NCBI GenBank assembly: GCA_965197455.1
Contig: OZ240208.1
Location: forward strand, 248,001 to 312,000
Reading direction: 5' to 3'
DNA length: 64,000 nt
Source: JAGWBD01 sp965197455
GTDB taxonomy: Bacteria; Chloroflexota; Anaerolineae; Aggregatilineales; Phototrophicaceae
In this document: positions 8,677 through 16,963 of the stretch, in pieces
Position numbering within the stretch: the first letter of the stretch is position 1
Layout of the letters: each line of letters opens with the position of its first letter
Program-made: the position numbers and the translations under genes
Notes under the pieces: generated by a model
Seen by the model: only the letters and a program-made list of their open reading frames with translations
Databases searched by the model: none
What the model was told of the DNA's origin: nothing

Positions 8677-10500
8677 ATGACCATCCATATCCCCGAGACG
8701 AACCTGAACAAGGCGCTGGCGACCGGCCGCTTTCGCTCCGTATTCATGCTGCTGGACGGCTTTACCTGGCTATACACAGGAGCCATATTCTGCCTGGTGC
8801 TGGCCACCATGGCGCAAACCACCATCTGGTTACTGCTTGCCTGGTTCGCGGACAACCTGCTGGCAAGCATCGGCGTGGCGGGTGCGCCTCCGGTGCAGCT
8901 GCGCGACCTCCTGCTGCTGGCCGGAGTTTTCCTGCTGCTGGCGCTGATCCAGGCGGGCTTCTCCTTCAACAGTGGTCGACTGGCGGCGCGCGCCGCGGAG
9001 GGCGTGGCCCTGCGGCTGCGCATCGCGCTCTTTGATCACATTCAGTGGCTGACCTTCCGCACGCTGGACAAGCTGCAAACAGGCGATTTGTTGCAGCGCT
9101 CCACGTCAGACGTGGACGCCATCCGTCGCTTCTTCGCTGACCAGGGACTGGAGATCGGCCGCATTCTGGCGCTCTTCGTCGTCAACCTGGCGGCGATCAT
9201 GGTTATTCATGTGCCGCTGGCACTGGTTTCGGTCGCCACGGTGCCATTGACGGTGATCATTTCCGGCTTTTTCTTCAAGCGCCTGGAGAAGATCTATCGC
9301 TCGTATCAGGAACAGGATGCCGTGCTCTCGACCACGATGCAGGAGAGCCTGACAGCCGTGCGCGTTGTCAAGGCCTTCGCGCGCCAGGACTACGAGATCG
9401 ACAAGTTTGGGCGTGAGAACCTGGAACGCTACAGGCTGGGCCGGCGCATGTTGACCATGTACTCACTCTTTTGGCCGAGCTCGGATATGCTGGGCGCGCT
9501 GCAACAGGTGACCGGGCTGATTGTTGGCGGTCTGCTGGTGATGGAAGGTTCAATCAGCCTGGGCGCATACATCGCCTACGCCGGTATGTTGCATCAGGTC
9601 ATCTGGCCCATCCGTGAGCTGGGCCGCCTGATCATCCACTTTTCCACCGGCATCGTCTCCAGCAGACGTGTACTGGAGGTCATCGGTGAGCAGCGCGAGG
9701 CGCTTGATGAGGGCCTGCGGCCGCAAAGTGAATTGCGCGGCGAGCTCGAGTTTCGCGAAGTGGGCATGAGTTACGCCGAAGGCGAAGCGGCGCTGCAGGA
9801 CATCAGCTTCCGCTGTGAGGCCGGACAGACCATCGCCCTGCTGGGCGCCACCGGCTCGGGCAAGACCACGCTGGTCAATCTGTTGCCGCGCTTCTATGAT
9901 TATTCGTCCGGCAGCATCCTGCTGGACGGCTTGGAGTTGCGCGAGCACGCGCGCGGCTGGCTGCGCGAGCGCATCGGCATCATCGAACAGGAACCATTCC
10001 TGTTTTCGCGCAGCATTCGCGAAAACATTACGATCGGCGTGGCGCGTGAGGTCACAGACGAAGAGGTGTACGCGGCTGCTCACGCCGCCGCTGTGCATGA
10101 AGTCATCCTCACCTTTCCAAAAGGCTACGACACCGTGGTCGGTGAGCGCGGCGTAACGCTTTCCGGCGGCCAGAAGCAGCGCCTGGCGCTGGCGCGCACG
10201 CTGCTACGCGACCCGAAGATTTTGTTGCTGGACGACGCGACCTCGTCCGTGGATACGGAGACTGAAGAGGAGATCCGCGCGGCCCTGAACGTGCTGATGC
10301 AGGGGCGCACCACCTTCATCATCGCGCATCGCATCCAAAGTCTGATGCAGGCCGATCTCATCCTTGTGCTGGAGCAGGGACGTATCGTGCAGCGCGGCAC
10401 ACATGAGCAACTGCTGCACCAGCAGGGCATCTACCAGCGTGTGCATGAGGTGCAGGAGCGCATCGACGAGGAACTGGAACGGGAGGTGAGCCATGCCTGA
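8677..10500 (+). CDS. ABC exporter half-transporter, subunit A (non-catalytic Walker B)
   Basis: 607 aa: an N-terminal six-helix exporter domain (about residues 1-330) and a C-terminal ATPase domain. Walker A is GATGSGKTT, the signature is the canonical LSGGQKQR, and the H-loop is FIIAHRI. Walker B reads LLLDDATSSVD, so the catalytic glutamate after the Walker B aspartate is replaced by Asp. In known heterodimeric exporters this marks the subunit contributing the degenerate ATP site. The next gene overlaps by eight bases and has the complementary defect. Located in the inner membrane; substrate unknown, perhaps a lipid or glycan given the preceding glycosyltransferases. Confidence 0.92.
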   Translation: MTIHIPETNLNKALATGRFRSVFMLLDGFTWLYTGAIFCLVLATMAQTTIWLLLAWFADNLLASIGVAGAPPVQLRDLLLLAGVFLLLALIQAGFSFNSGRLAARAAEGVALRLRIALFDHIQWLTFRTLDKLQTGDLLQRSTSDVDAIRRFFADQGLEIGRILALFVVNLAAIMVIHVPLALVSVATVPLTVIISGFFFKRLEKIYRSYQEQDAVLSTTMQESLTAVRVVKAFARQDYEIDKFGRENLERYRLGRRMLTMYSLFWPSSDMLGALQQVTGLIVGGLLVMEGSISLGAYIAYAGMLHQVIWPIRELGRLIIHFSTGIVSSRRVLEVIGEQREALDEGLRPQSELRGELEFREVGMSYAEGEAALQDISFRCEAGQTIALLGATGSGKTTLVNLLPRFYDYSSGSILLDGLELREHARGWLRERIGIIEQEPFLFSRSIRENITIGVAREVTDEEVYAAAHAAAVHEVILTFPKGYDTVVGERGVTLSGGQKQRLALARTLLRDPKILLLDDATSSVDTETEEEIRAALNVLMQGRTTFIIAHRIQSLMQADLILVLEQGRIVQRGTHEQLLHQQGIYQRVHEVQERIDEELEREVSHA

Positions 10501-12322
10501 GCCCACATGGTTCGAGGAAGAAGAGTTTTCGGACGTTCTGGACGGGCGTACGCTGCGCCGCATCCTGGGTCTGGTGCGGCCGCACTGGCGCCATGTAGCG
10601 GGTTTCCTGGTCGCGATTACCGTAATCTCGGTGCTGGAATCCTGGTTCACTTACCAGGGCAAACGCATCATTGACGAGGTCATTGTGCCGCAGGACACAG
10701 GCCCGCTGGGTGGCATTCTGATTAACTATCTGATCGTTGCGTGTGGCTTCGCGATCGGTGTCTTCACCTTTATCTACCTGACGGGAATCCTCGGCCAGCG
10801 TGTGCAGTATGAGCTGCGCCAGCGTTTGTTCGAACATCTGCAAACCCTCTCGCTGGGATACTTTGACCGTACGCCTGTCGGCTGGATCATGTCACGCCTG
10901 ACTTCGGACACGGAGCGCATCGCCGAGCTGGTCACCTGGGGCTTGCTGGACACCTCCTGGGCGTTCACCAACATTCTGGCTGCCTCAGCGTTCATGCTTT
11001 ATATTAACTGGCAGCTGGCGCTGGTTGTGCTGACCGTGATGCCAATACTGATTGGAGTTGCGCTCTGGTTCCGGCAGAAGATCGTCCTGCAATTCCGGAT
11101 TGCGCGCCGCATCAATTCCATCATCACCGGCGCGCTTAACGAGAACATCAGTGGTGTGCGCGTGGTCAAGGCGCTCACGCGCGAACGTGCCAACCTGCGC
11201 GAATTCCGCGGCCATACCAACGAGATGTATCGTGCCTCTTACCGCGCCGCCTGGCTTTCGGCGCTGTTTCTGCCGCTGGTGCAGGTCATCAGCGCGCTGG
11301 CACTGGCGCTCATCGTCCTGCGCGGCGGCCAGCTGGCAATGGAAGGCGCGCTGACCATTGGCAGCATCCAGGCCTTCATCTCCTACCTGATCATCATGCT
11401 CTGGCCCATCCAGGACCTGGCGCGGGTTTACGCCGGGCTGCAGCAGGCAGTCGCTTCGGCCGAACGCACCTTTTCGCTGATCGACACGCAGGCAGAACTG
11501 ACCGACCGGGCGCAGGCCTATGATCCTGGCTCGCTGGCAGGCGACATCGAATTTGACCATGTCGACTTTCAATACGAGGCGGAAAAGCCGGTGCTGCAGG
11601 ACTTTTCGCTCACCGTGCGTCAGGGCGAGACCATCGCCCTCGTCGGGCCGACTGGTGCGGGCAAAACTTCGGTCGTCAACCTGGTGTGCCGCTTCTACGA
11701 GCCAAGCGATGGCACGATCCGCATCGCCGGCGTGGACTACACCCGCTTCAACATGAGCGCAATCCAGTCGCGCATCGGCATGGTGCTGCAGACGCCACAG
11801 CTCTTCTCCGGCTCGATTCTCGAGAATATCCGCTACGGACGCCTGGACGCGAATGACGAAGAAGTGTTTGCGGCAGCGCGGGTGACAGGAGCCGACAGCT
11901 TCATCCAGCGTCTTGACGCGGGTTACGAGTCGGGCGTGGGGGAGGGAGGCGTGCTGCTCTCCACCGGGCAGAAGCAGCTCATCAGCCTGGCGCGCGCAGT
12001 GCTGGCGCAGCCTGACATCTTCATCATGGATGAAGCCACCAGCTCGGTTGACACTCTGACCGAGTCGCTCATTCAGCAGGGAATGGAGGTCGTCATGAAG
12101 CAGGCGACCAGCTTCATCATCGCGCATCGTCTTTCCACCATCCGCCGCGCCGACCGTATTCTGGTGCTGCAGGACGGGCGCATTGAGGAGCTGGGCACGC
12201 ATCGCGAGCTGTTGCGTCAGCGCGGGCACTACTACCGGCTCTACACCAAACAGTTCCGCGCGCAGGCTGAACGGGCCTGGGATCCCTGGAATGGCAGTTC
12301 CCCCGCGACGGAGCAGGCGTGA
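10493..12322 (+). CDS. ABC exporter half-transporter, subunit B (degenerate signature motif)
   Basis: 609 aa, ATG inside the 3' end of subunit A. Six transmembrane helices, then an ATPase domain with Walker A GPTGAGKTS, Walker B IFIMDEATSSVDT with the catalytic Glu intact, and H-loop FIIAHRLST. The ABC signature is LSTGQKQ instead of LSGGQ. Paired with subunit A, one composite site (A Walker motifs plus B signature) would be degenerate and the other (B Walker motifs plus A signature) fully catalytic, the arrangement known from TM287/288 and BmrCD. About 70 bases separate it from the next gene, which has its own promoter-like sequence. Confidence 0.92.
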   Translation: MPEPTWFEEEEFSDVLDGRTLRRILGLVRPHWRHVAGFLVAITVISVLESWFTYQGKRIIDEVIVPQDTGPLGGILINYLIVACGFAIGVFTFIYLTGILGQRVQYELRQRLFEHLQTLSLGYFDRTPVGWIMSRLTSDTERIAELVTWGLLDTSWAFTNILAASAFMLYINWQLALVVLTVMPILIGVALWFRQKIVLQFRIARRINSIITGALNENISGVRVVKALTRERANLREFRGHTNEMYRASYRAAWLSALFLPLVQVISALALALIVLRGGQLAMEGALTIGSIQAFISYLIIMLWPIQDLARVYAGLQQAVASAERTFSLIDTQAELTDRAQAYDPGSLAGDIEFDHVDFQYEAEKPVLQDFSLTVRQGETIALVGPTGAGKTSVVNLVCRFYEPSDGTIRIAGVDYTRFNMSAIQSRIGMVLQTPQLFSGSILENIRYGRLDANDEEVFAAARVTGADSFIQRLDAGYESGVGEGGVLLSTGQKQLISLARAVLAQPDIFIMDEATSSVDTLTESLIQQGMEVVMKQATSFIIAHRLSTIRRADRILVLQDGRIEELGTHRELLRQRGHYYRLYTKQFRAQAERAWDPWNGSSPATEQA

Positions 12323-12327
12323 CCGGC

Positions 12328-12356
12328 TTGACAGGAGGTTGTGCGCGTTTCACAAT
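12328..12356 (+). promoter_or_regulatory. Candidate promoter for the sorbitol-type dehydrogenase gene
   Basis: A consensus TTGACA (12328-12333), 17-base spacer and CACAAT (12351-12356) stand in the short gap before the dehydrogenase. The -35 box is perfect and the -10 box has four of six consensus bases. Confidence 0.45.
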
Positions 12357-12393
12357 CGCGGCCTGAATAAACGGCAGTAAACGGAGATTCGCG

Positions 12394-13431
12394 ATGGAAG
12401 CGCTGGTGCTGGAACGCAAGGACGAGTTGACCCTGCGCGATATTGCGCTGCAGGAGGCGTTGGGGCCGCTGGATGTGCGCATCGCCATTCACACGGTCGG
12501 CGTTTGCGGCAGCGACGTACACTACTACACGCATGGTGGTGTCGGCCCCTTCATCGTACGCGAACCGATGATTCTGGGACATGAGGCAGCCGGAACCATC
12601 GTCGAGACCGGCGCCGACATGGCGCATTTGCAGGTTGGCGACCGCGTCTGTATGGAGCCGGGCATCCCCGACCCCAACAGCCGTGAGTCACGCCTCGGGA
12701 TGTACAACCTGGACCCGGCGGTGCGCTTCTGGGCCACGCCACCCGTGCATGGCGTGCTGCGTCCGACAGTGGTGCATCCGGCCGCTTTCACTTTCAAGCT
12801 GCCAGACAACGTATCCTTCGCCGAAGGCGCCATGGTCGAACCACTGGCTGTGGGCATGCACGCGGCCAACAAGGCGCGCATTCGGCCAGGCGACGTGGCC
12901 GTGGTCACCGGCGCCGGCCCCATCGGTATGGTCACAGCGCTGGCGGCGCTGGCCGGTGGCTGTAGCCACGTCTTCATCACGGACGTGATTCAGGCCAAGC
13001 TCGACCTGGCTGCCACGCTGGGCCCGATCGTGCCGGTAAATGTGCGCGAGCAGAATCTGGCGGAAACTGTCAAGAGGTTAACCGGTGGCACGGGCGCAGA
13101 CATCGTCTTCGAGGCCAGTGGCAACGCACAGGCAGCGGCCTCCGTCTTCGAGCCGTTGGCGCCCGGTGGCACGGTGGTCTACATCGGCATGCCGGTCGAG
13201 CCGGTACACCTTGACCTGGTTGAAGCGCAGGTAAAGGAAGCGCGCATCGAGAACATTTTCCGCTACGCGCACGTCTTCCCGCGGGCGCTGGGCCTGATGA
13301 GCAGCGGCGCGATCGACGTCAAGCCGCTCATCACGGACCGTTTCAACTTCGCGGACGGTGTGGCAGCCTTTGACTACGCCTGCCACATGCCGCCCGCCTC
13401 GGTTAAGGTGCAGATCGAGTTGCCGGCCTGA
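12394..13431 (+). CDS. Zinc-dependent sorbitol/xylitol dehydrogenase-like protein
   Basis: 345 aa medium-chain dehydrogenase; ATG preceded by CGGAG. Catalytic zinc ligands are visible as C38 (GVCGSD), H63 and E64 (GHEAAG), with MVEPLAVG further on. The nucleotide site reads VTGAGPIGM. The structural-zinc lobe lacks its cysteines and has PNSRESRLGMYN instead, as in sorbitol and xylitol dehydrogenases that bind only the catalytic zinc. Expected reaction: NAD-dependent oxidation of a polyol to a ketose in the cytosol. It converges on a Gfo/Idh/MocA gene six bases away and belongs to the sugar-metabolism block; the natural polyol is not determined by sequence. Confidence 0.86.
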   Translation: MEALVLERKDELTLRDIALQEALGPLDVRIAIHTVGVCGSDVHYYTHGGVGPFIVREPMILGHEAAGTIVETGADMAHLQVGDRVCMEPGIPDPNSRESRLGMYNLDPAVRFWATPPVHGVLRPTVVHPAAFTFKLPDNVSFAEGAMVEPLAVGMHAANKARIRPGDVAVVTGAGPIGMVTALAALAGGCSHVFITDVIQAKLDLAATLGPIVPVNVREQNLAETVKRLTGGTGADIVFEASGNAQAAASVFEPLAPGGTVVYIGMPVEPVHLDLVEAQVKEARIENIFRYAHVFPRALGLMSSGAIDVKPLITDRFNFADGVAAFDYACHMPPASVKVQIELPA

Positions 13432-13437
13432 GCGCGC

Positions 13438-14493
13438 TCAGCCGTCGAGGCGCACCTCGCGCCCGAGCTCCTGACTCCTGTAGATCGCGTCCAGGATCGA
13501 CAACACCTGCAACGACTGTTCAGCCGGCACGGGCGAGGGCGCACCTTCGGCCACAGCCCGGGCGAAGGTGACGCATTCCAGCGCGTGCGGTTCCATCCTG
13601 TCCTTCGTGAGTTTCAACGCCTGATTGTAGTGCTGGCGCGTCTCGTAGTTGGTCGAGTAGATTTCACATTTGGGCCAGAGGCTGCCGCCGCGCGTACCGT
13701 AGAGCCACATCTGCATGTCTTCGCCGATGATGTCGTGGTGCAGCAGCCAGCTGACCTCAAGCACCAGTGTGGCGCCGTTGTCGAAACGCACGAAGGCTGC
13801 GGCAAACTCTTCGACATCCATTGCTGCGGGAATCTCGGACGTGGACCACACGCTGAAGGCGCCTGGAATGCCGGCCAGTTCGCTGCGCGCGACGCCGCTG
13901 ACAGCGACTGGCTGCGGGTTGCCCATCATCCACAAGGTCAGGTCGAGGATGTGCACGCCAATGTCGATGGTGGCGCCGCCGCCGGCATGTTGCTTCAGGA
14001 CGAAGCCCGGGCCGGGGATGAGACCGGCGCGGCGCAGCATCCAGCCGCGCGCATGGTAGATGTCACCCAACGCGCCACGGTCAATCTCGGCCTTCAGCGC
14101 CTGGGCCGTGCCGCTGAAGCGGAAGTGCTGCGCGGTCATCAGCAGCTTGCCAGCGGCATCGCGCGCCGCGATCATGTCGCGGATCTCGTCTGGTGTAGGG
14201 GCCAGCGGTTTCTCACAGATGACGTGTTTGCCCGCCTGCAGCGCCGCAATACTGAGCGGCGCGTGGTAGCGGTTCGGTGTGCAGACGTCGATGATGTCGA
14301 TGTCCGGATCGCTGAAGAGCGCGGCCGGGTCCGTTTCCAGGCGCGTGATATCGTTCCGTTCGCCCCAGGTTTGCAGGGCGGCCTCACTGATGTCGCTGCC
14401 GGCCACCACCTCAGCGTCTTCCGAGGCGGCCCAGCCGGGCATGTGTGTGCGGGCAATGCCGCCCACGCCGATGACTCCAACTTTAAGGGTCAT
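13438..14493 (-). CDS. Gfo/Idh/MocA oxidoreductase (tandem copy 2)
   Basis: 351 aa. N-terminal Rossmann domain (KVGVIGVGGIARTHMPGW), the family EKPL motif with catalytic Lys in HVICEKPLAPT, and GGGATIDIGVHILDLTLW, which holds the conserved Asp/His of the active site. It is strongly similar along its whole length to the gene at 14509-15558, so the two arose by tandem duplication. The start ATG has GGGAGG upstream. NAD(P)-dependent oxidation or reduction of a sugar or inositol is expected; the substrate is unknown. Differences cluster in residues 45-65, 120-170 and the segment after GVARSELAG, where specificity may have shifted. Confidence 0.88.
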   Translation of the reverse strand: MTLKVGVIGVGGIARTHMPGWAASEDAEVVAGSDISEAALQTWGERNDITRLETDPAALFSDPDIDIIDVCTPNRYHAPLSIAALQAGKHVICEKPLAPTPDEIRDMIAARDAAGKLLMTAQHFRFSGTAQALKAEIDRGALGDIYHARGWMLRRAGLIPGPGFVLKQHAGGGATIDIGVHILDLTLWMMGNPQPVAVSGVARSELAGIPGAFSVWSTSEIPAAMDVEEFAAAFVRFDNGATLVLEVSWLLHHDIIGEDMQMWLYGTRGGSLWPKCEIYSTNYETRQHYNQALKLTKDRMEPHALECVTFARAVAEGAPSPVPAEQSLQVLSILDAIYRSQELGREVRLDG

Positions 14494-14508
14494 GTCAACC
14501 TCCCTGGC

Positions 14509-15558
14509 TTACTTGTCGAGGCGCACTTCTGCGCCGCTTGCCTGACTGCGATAGATGCCGTCGAGGATTGTCGCTACCTGCAGCGACTGCTCGGCGGGCA
14601 CGGGTGATGGCGCGCCAGCAACCAGCGCGCGCGCGAACTCGACGCATTCCAGCGCGTGCGGCTCCATGACGTCCCGTGTCAGTTTCAACGTCGAATTGTA
14701 GTGCTGGCGCGTTTCATAGTTGGTGGAATAGAACTCGCATTTGGGCCAGTGACAGCCGCCGTCCACCCCGTAGAGCCACATCTGCATGTCCTCGCTGCGG
14801 ATGTCGTGATGCAGCAGCCAGCTGATCTCGATGACCAGGGTAGCGCCGTTCTCGAAGCGCACGAAGGCGGCAGCGAATTCTTCCACATCCGTCTCGGGCG
14901 GGATGTCGCCCCAACTGCTGAAGGCGCCCTTAAGATGGGCGAGGTCCGAGCGGGCCACGCCGCTGATGGCTACTGGCTGCGGGTTGCCCATCATCCACAG
15001 TGTCAGATCAAGGATGTGCACGCCGATGTCGATGGTGGCGCCGCCGCCGCTGTGCTGCTTCATCACGAAGCCGGGGCGTGCGGGCAGGCCGGCGCGGCGC
15101 AACATCCAGCTGCGCGCATGGTAGACATCGCCGAGCGAACCTCTTTCGATTTCAGTCTTGCAGGCGCGGGAGTCGCCGCGGAAGCGGAAGTGCTGCGCGG
15201 TCATCAGCGTCTTGCCCGAGCGGTCGCGCGCGTCGATCATCTTGCGAATGGCGTCCGGCGTGGGTGCCAGCGGTTTTTCGCAGATGACGTGCTTGCCGGC
15301 CTCAAGGGCGGCGATGGAGAGTGGGGCGTGATAGTTGTTGGGCGTGCACACGTCGATGATGTCGATGTCGGGGTCGTTGATCAGCGCGGCGGAGTCGCGC
15401 TCCAGCCGGCCGACGTTGTTTTGTGCGCCCCAGTCCTGCAGTGCAGCTTCACTGATGTCGCTGCCGGCGACGACCTCGGCGTCTTCCGAGGCCGCCCAGC
15501 CTGGCATATGGCTGCGCGCGATGCCGCCCACCCCGATGACTCCCACTTTCAAACTCAT
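14509..15558 (-). CDS. Gfo/Idh/MocA oxidoreductase (tandem copy 1)
   Basis: 349 aa, same layout as its downstream twin: Rossmann motif VGVIGVGGIARSHMPGW, EKPLAPTPDAIR, and GGGATIDIGVHILD. The N-terminal 40 residues and the centre are nearly identical to the copy at 13438-14493, with a 15-base gap between the genes. It is translated first on the minus strand. A 10-bp inverted repeat lies between its start and the preceding Gfo/Idh/MocA gene. Probable NAD(P)-dependent sugar dehydrogenase; the pair may act on stereoisomers, which is inference. Confidence 0.88.
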   Translation of the reverse strand: MSLKVGVIGVGGIARSHMPGWAASEDAEVVAGSDISEAALQDWGAQNNVGRLERDSAALINDPDIDIIDVCTPNNYHAPLSIAALEAGKHVICEKPLAPTPDAIRKMIDARDRSGKTLMTAQHFRFRGDSRACKTEIERGSLGDVYHARSWMLRRAGLPARPGFVMKQHSGGGATIDIGVHILDLTLWMMGNPQPVAISGVARSDLAHLKGAFSSWGDIPPETDVEEFAAAFVRFENGATLVIEISWLLHHDIRSEDMQMWLYGVDGGCHWPKCEFYSTNYETRQHYNSTLKLTRDVMEPHALECVEFARALVAGAPSPVPAEQSLQVATILDGIYRSQASGAEVRLDK

Positions 15559-15600
15559 GTTGTCTTGCTCCTGTTCGCTGGCAAATCAAGTTGAAAGGTT

Positions 15601-15623
15601 GGGCCGCATATGTTATGCGGCCC
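15601..15623. terminator. Strong inverted repeat between two minus-strand oxidoreductase genes
   Basis: GGGCCGCATA and TATGCGGCCC form a perfect 10-bp stem with a three-base loop. On the minus strand only AACCTTTC follows, not a good U-run, so it may be an RNA-stabilising or processing hairpin rather than a full terminator. It splits the gene at 15629-16630 from the tandem pair. Confidence 0.5.
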
Positions 15624-15628
15624 CGGTC

Positions 15629-16630
15629 TCACTTGCTGATGGTGACCCACGCCTGGTCGCCGGCGGCCCGATAGAGCGCTTCCATCACCGTGCTGCGTGC
15701 GGCAGCTTCCTGCGGGCTGACGAGCGACGCACTGTCGTCACCGCCCAGGCGATTGAAGAAAATGTCGAAGGCGTGTGGCCAGGCTTCGGGCAGCGCTGTC
15801 CAGGGCGACTTGCCGTCGGCACCGTCGACATGCGCACTGTTGAAGTAGAGTTCGCCGTTGCGGACGAGGGCGTGGCCTTCGGTGCCACTGAGCAGGACGC
15901 TGACCGGATGTTCGATATCGAGCCAGCCGGCGCCCAGGCTGCCGAGAATGCCGCTGCGGAAGCGCAGCAGCGCCTCGCCGGTTTCGTCGAGGCCGCCATA
16001 GTGGCCGGTGTGGCTGGCGAAAGTGGCTGTAACCGCCTCCACGTCGCCCAGCAGCCAGAGCATGATGTCGAGTGAATGAGTGCCCAGGTCGCCGAAACCG
16101 CCGATGCCGCTTTCGTCGAGGCGCGTCATCCACAGATAGTCCGGCGTAAAGATGTCGCGCAGCGCTCCGGCGTGGAAGTTGCTGTGGCGTAGTCGCGTGA
16201 TGGTGCCGAAGCTGCCGGCACGCACCTGGTCGCGCAGGAACTGATGCGCTGGCATGCCGCGCATGAAGTAGCCGGTCTGAAAATGGACGCCGGCATTCTC
16301 AATGGCGCGCGCCATGCGTTCGGCGTCGCTGCGGCCCATGCCGAGCGGCTTTTCGACGAAGAGATGTTTGCCGGCCGCCGCGGCCGCCAGCACCAGCGCC
16401 TCGTGCAGATTGGTCTCGGCGCAGATGACGACGGCGTCGATGTCGGGATCGGACCAGATCGCGCTCACTTCGGCGACTTGCGCAGCGTTGAGCTCGGCGG
16501 CGTATTTTTCGGCGCGCGCGCGATCATGATCCCACACGGCGCACACTTCAACGTCCGCGCGATCGTTCAGGCGGCGCACGAAACCGCGCGTGTGGATATG
16601 GGCGCAACCGACCAGGGCAGTTTGATGCAT
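15629..16630 (-). CDS. Gfo/Idh/MocA oxidoreductase
   Basis: 333 aa; ATG with GGAGACCCCC in front. Starts MHQTALVGCAHIHTRGFVRR, so the Rossmann glycine motif is atypical (VGCAHIH rather than GxGxxG). The family motif VEKPLGM and GGFGDLGTHSLDIMLWLLG are both present. More distant from the tandem pair than those are from each other. First gene of the three-gene minus-strand group; probably another NAD(P)-dependent sugar dehydrogenase. Its start lies divergent to the lysine leader region. Confidence 0.83.
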   Translation of the reverse strand: MHQTALVGCAHIHTRGFVRRLNDRADVEVCAVWDHDRARAEKYAAELNAAQVAEVSAIWSDPDIDAVVICAETNLHEALVLAAAAAGKHLFVEKPLGMGRSDAERMARAIENAGVHFQTGYFMRGMPAHQFLRDQVRAGSFGTITRLRHSNFHAGALRDIFTPDYLWMTRLDESGIGGFGDLGTHSLDIMLWLLGDVEAVTATFASHTGHYGGLDETGEALLRFRSGILGSLGAGWLDIEHPVSVLLSGTEGHALVRNGELYFNSAHVDGADGKSPWTALPEAWPHAFDIFFNRLGGDDSASLVSPQEAAARSTVMEALYRAAGDQAWVTISK

Positions 16631-16681
16631 GGGGGTCTCCTACAGAACCAAGGATAAGCGGATGAATACAGCAGTGGCGGA

Positions 16682-16713
16682 TTGTAAACTGCGCCCTGCC
16701 GCTGCGCTATACT
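16682..16713 (+). promoter_or_regulatory. Candidate promoter of the lysine operon leader
   Basis: TATACT at 16708-16713 is a good -10 box. TTGTAA at 16682-16687 is 20 bases away and GTAAAC at 16684-16689 is 18 bases away, so the -35 is weak. Transcription from about 16720 would give a leader of roughly 240 bases before homocitrate synthase. The 16631-16963 gap holds this promoter, the leader peptide and the hairpin below. Confidence 0.45.
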
Positions 16714-16813
16714 AACTGCTGTCCCGGTTGCATTCAGGGAATGGCTTGCATTATCGATGTCCTTGTGTCAGAATACGTCAACATGCCTGAAACGCGGGCG
16801 ACGGGGAGCGGGA

Positions 16814-16867
16814 ATGAGCAGCAACTCAACGCACAAGATGTTCAAGCGGAGCAAGTCTGGAGTGTGA
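16814..16867 (+). CDS. Putative lysine-sensing leader peptide
   Basis: A 17-codon frame, MSSNSTHKMFKRSKSGV, begins with ATG five bases after GGGGAG (16803-16808), a strong ribosome site. Lys codons stand at codons 8, 11 and 14 (16835, 16844, 16853), an unusual density in a GC-rich genome. The stop codon (16865-16867) is directly followed by the antiterminator strand. The peptide lies before homocitrate synthase, the first enzyme of lysine synthesis by the AAA route. This is the layout of leader peptides that stall ribosomes when the charged tRNA is scarce. No known family was recognised; the assignment rests on layout. Confidence 0.62.
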   Translation: MSSNSTHKMFKRSKSGV

Positions 16868-16930
16868 TCCGGGATTTGTTGCCTGCCTGACGGCCTGCCC
16901 GGAACACCGGCGCAGGCCTTTATGTTTATC
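16868..16930 (+). promoter_or_regulatory. Putative attenuator: terminator and competing antiterminator
   Basis: Terminator form: GGCCTGC (16892-16898) pairs with GCAGGCC (16912-16918), and inside it CCGG (16899-16902) with CCGG (16907-16910) around an AACA loop, followed by TTTATGTTTAT. Antiterminator form: TCCGGG (16868-16873), immediately after the leader stop, pairs with CCCGGA (16898-16903). The two forms share bases and exclude each other. A ribosome finishing the peptide would cover 16868-16873 and allow termination; one stalled on the Lys codons would leave it free. The U-tract is imperfect. Confidence 0.58.
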
Positions 16931-16963
16931 TGGAATGATGACCAGTAGCGAAGACGGGACAAC

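Noticed and set aside
16741..16890. A 49-codon frame overlapping the lysine leader in another frame
   Set aside because: AGGGA stands only one base before its ATG, it has no Lys codons and no recognised family, while the shorter frame at 16814 has a well-spaced ribosome site and explains the hairpin.
16631..16963. T-box or lysine riboswitch before homocitrate synthase
   Set aside because: No T-box AGGGTGG core and no L-box-like conserved segments were seen; the leader-peptide layout fits better.
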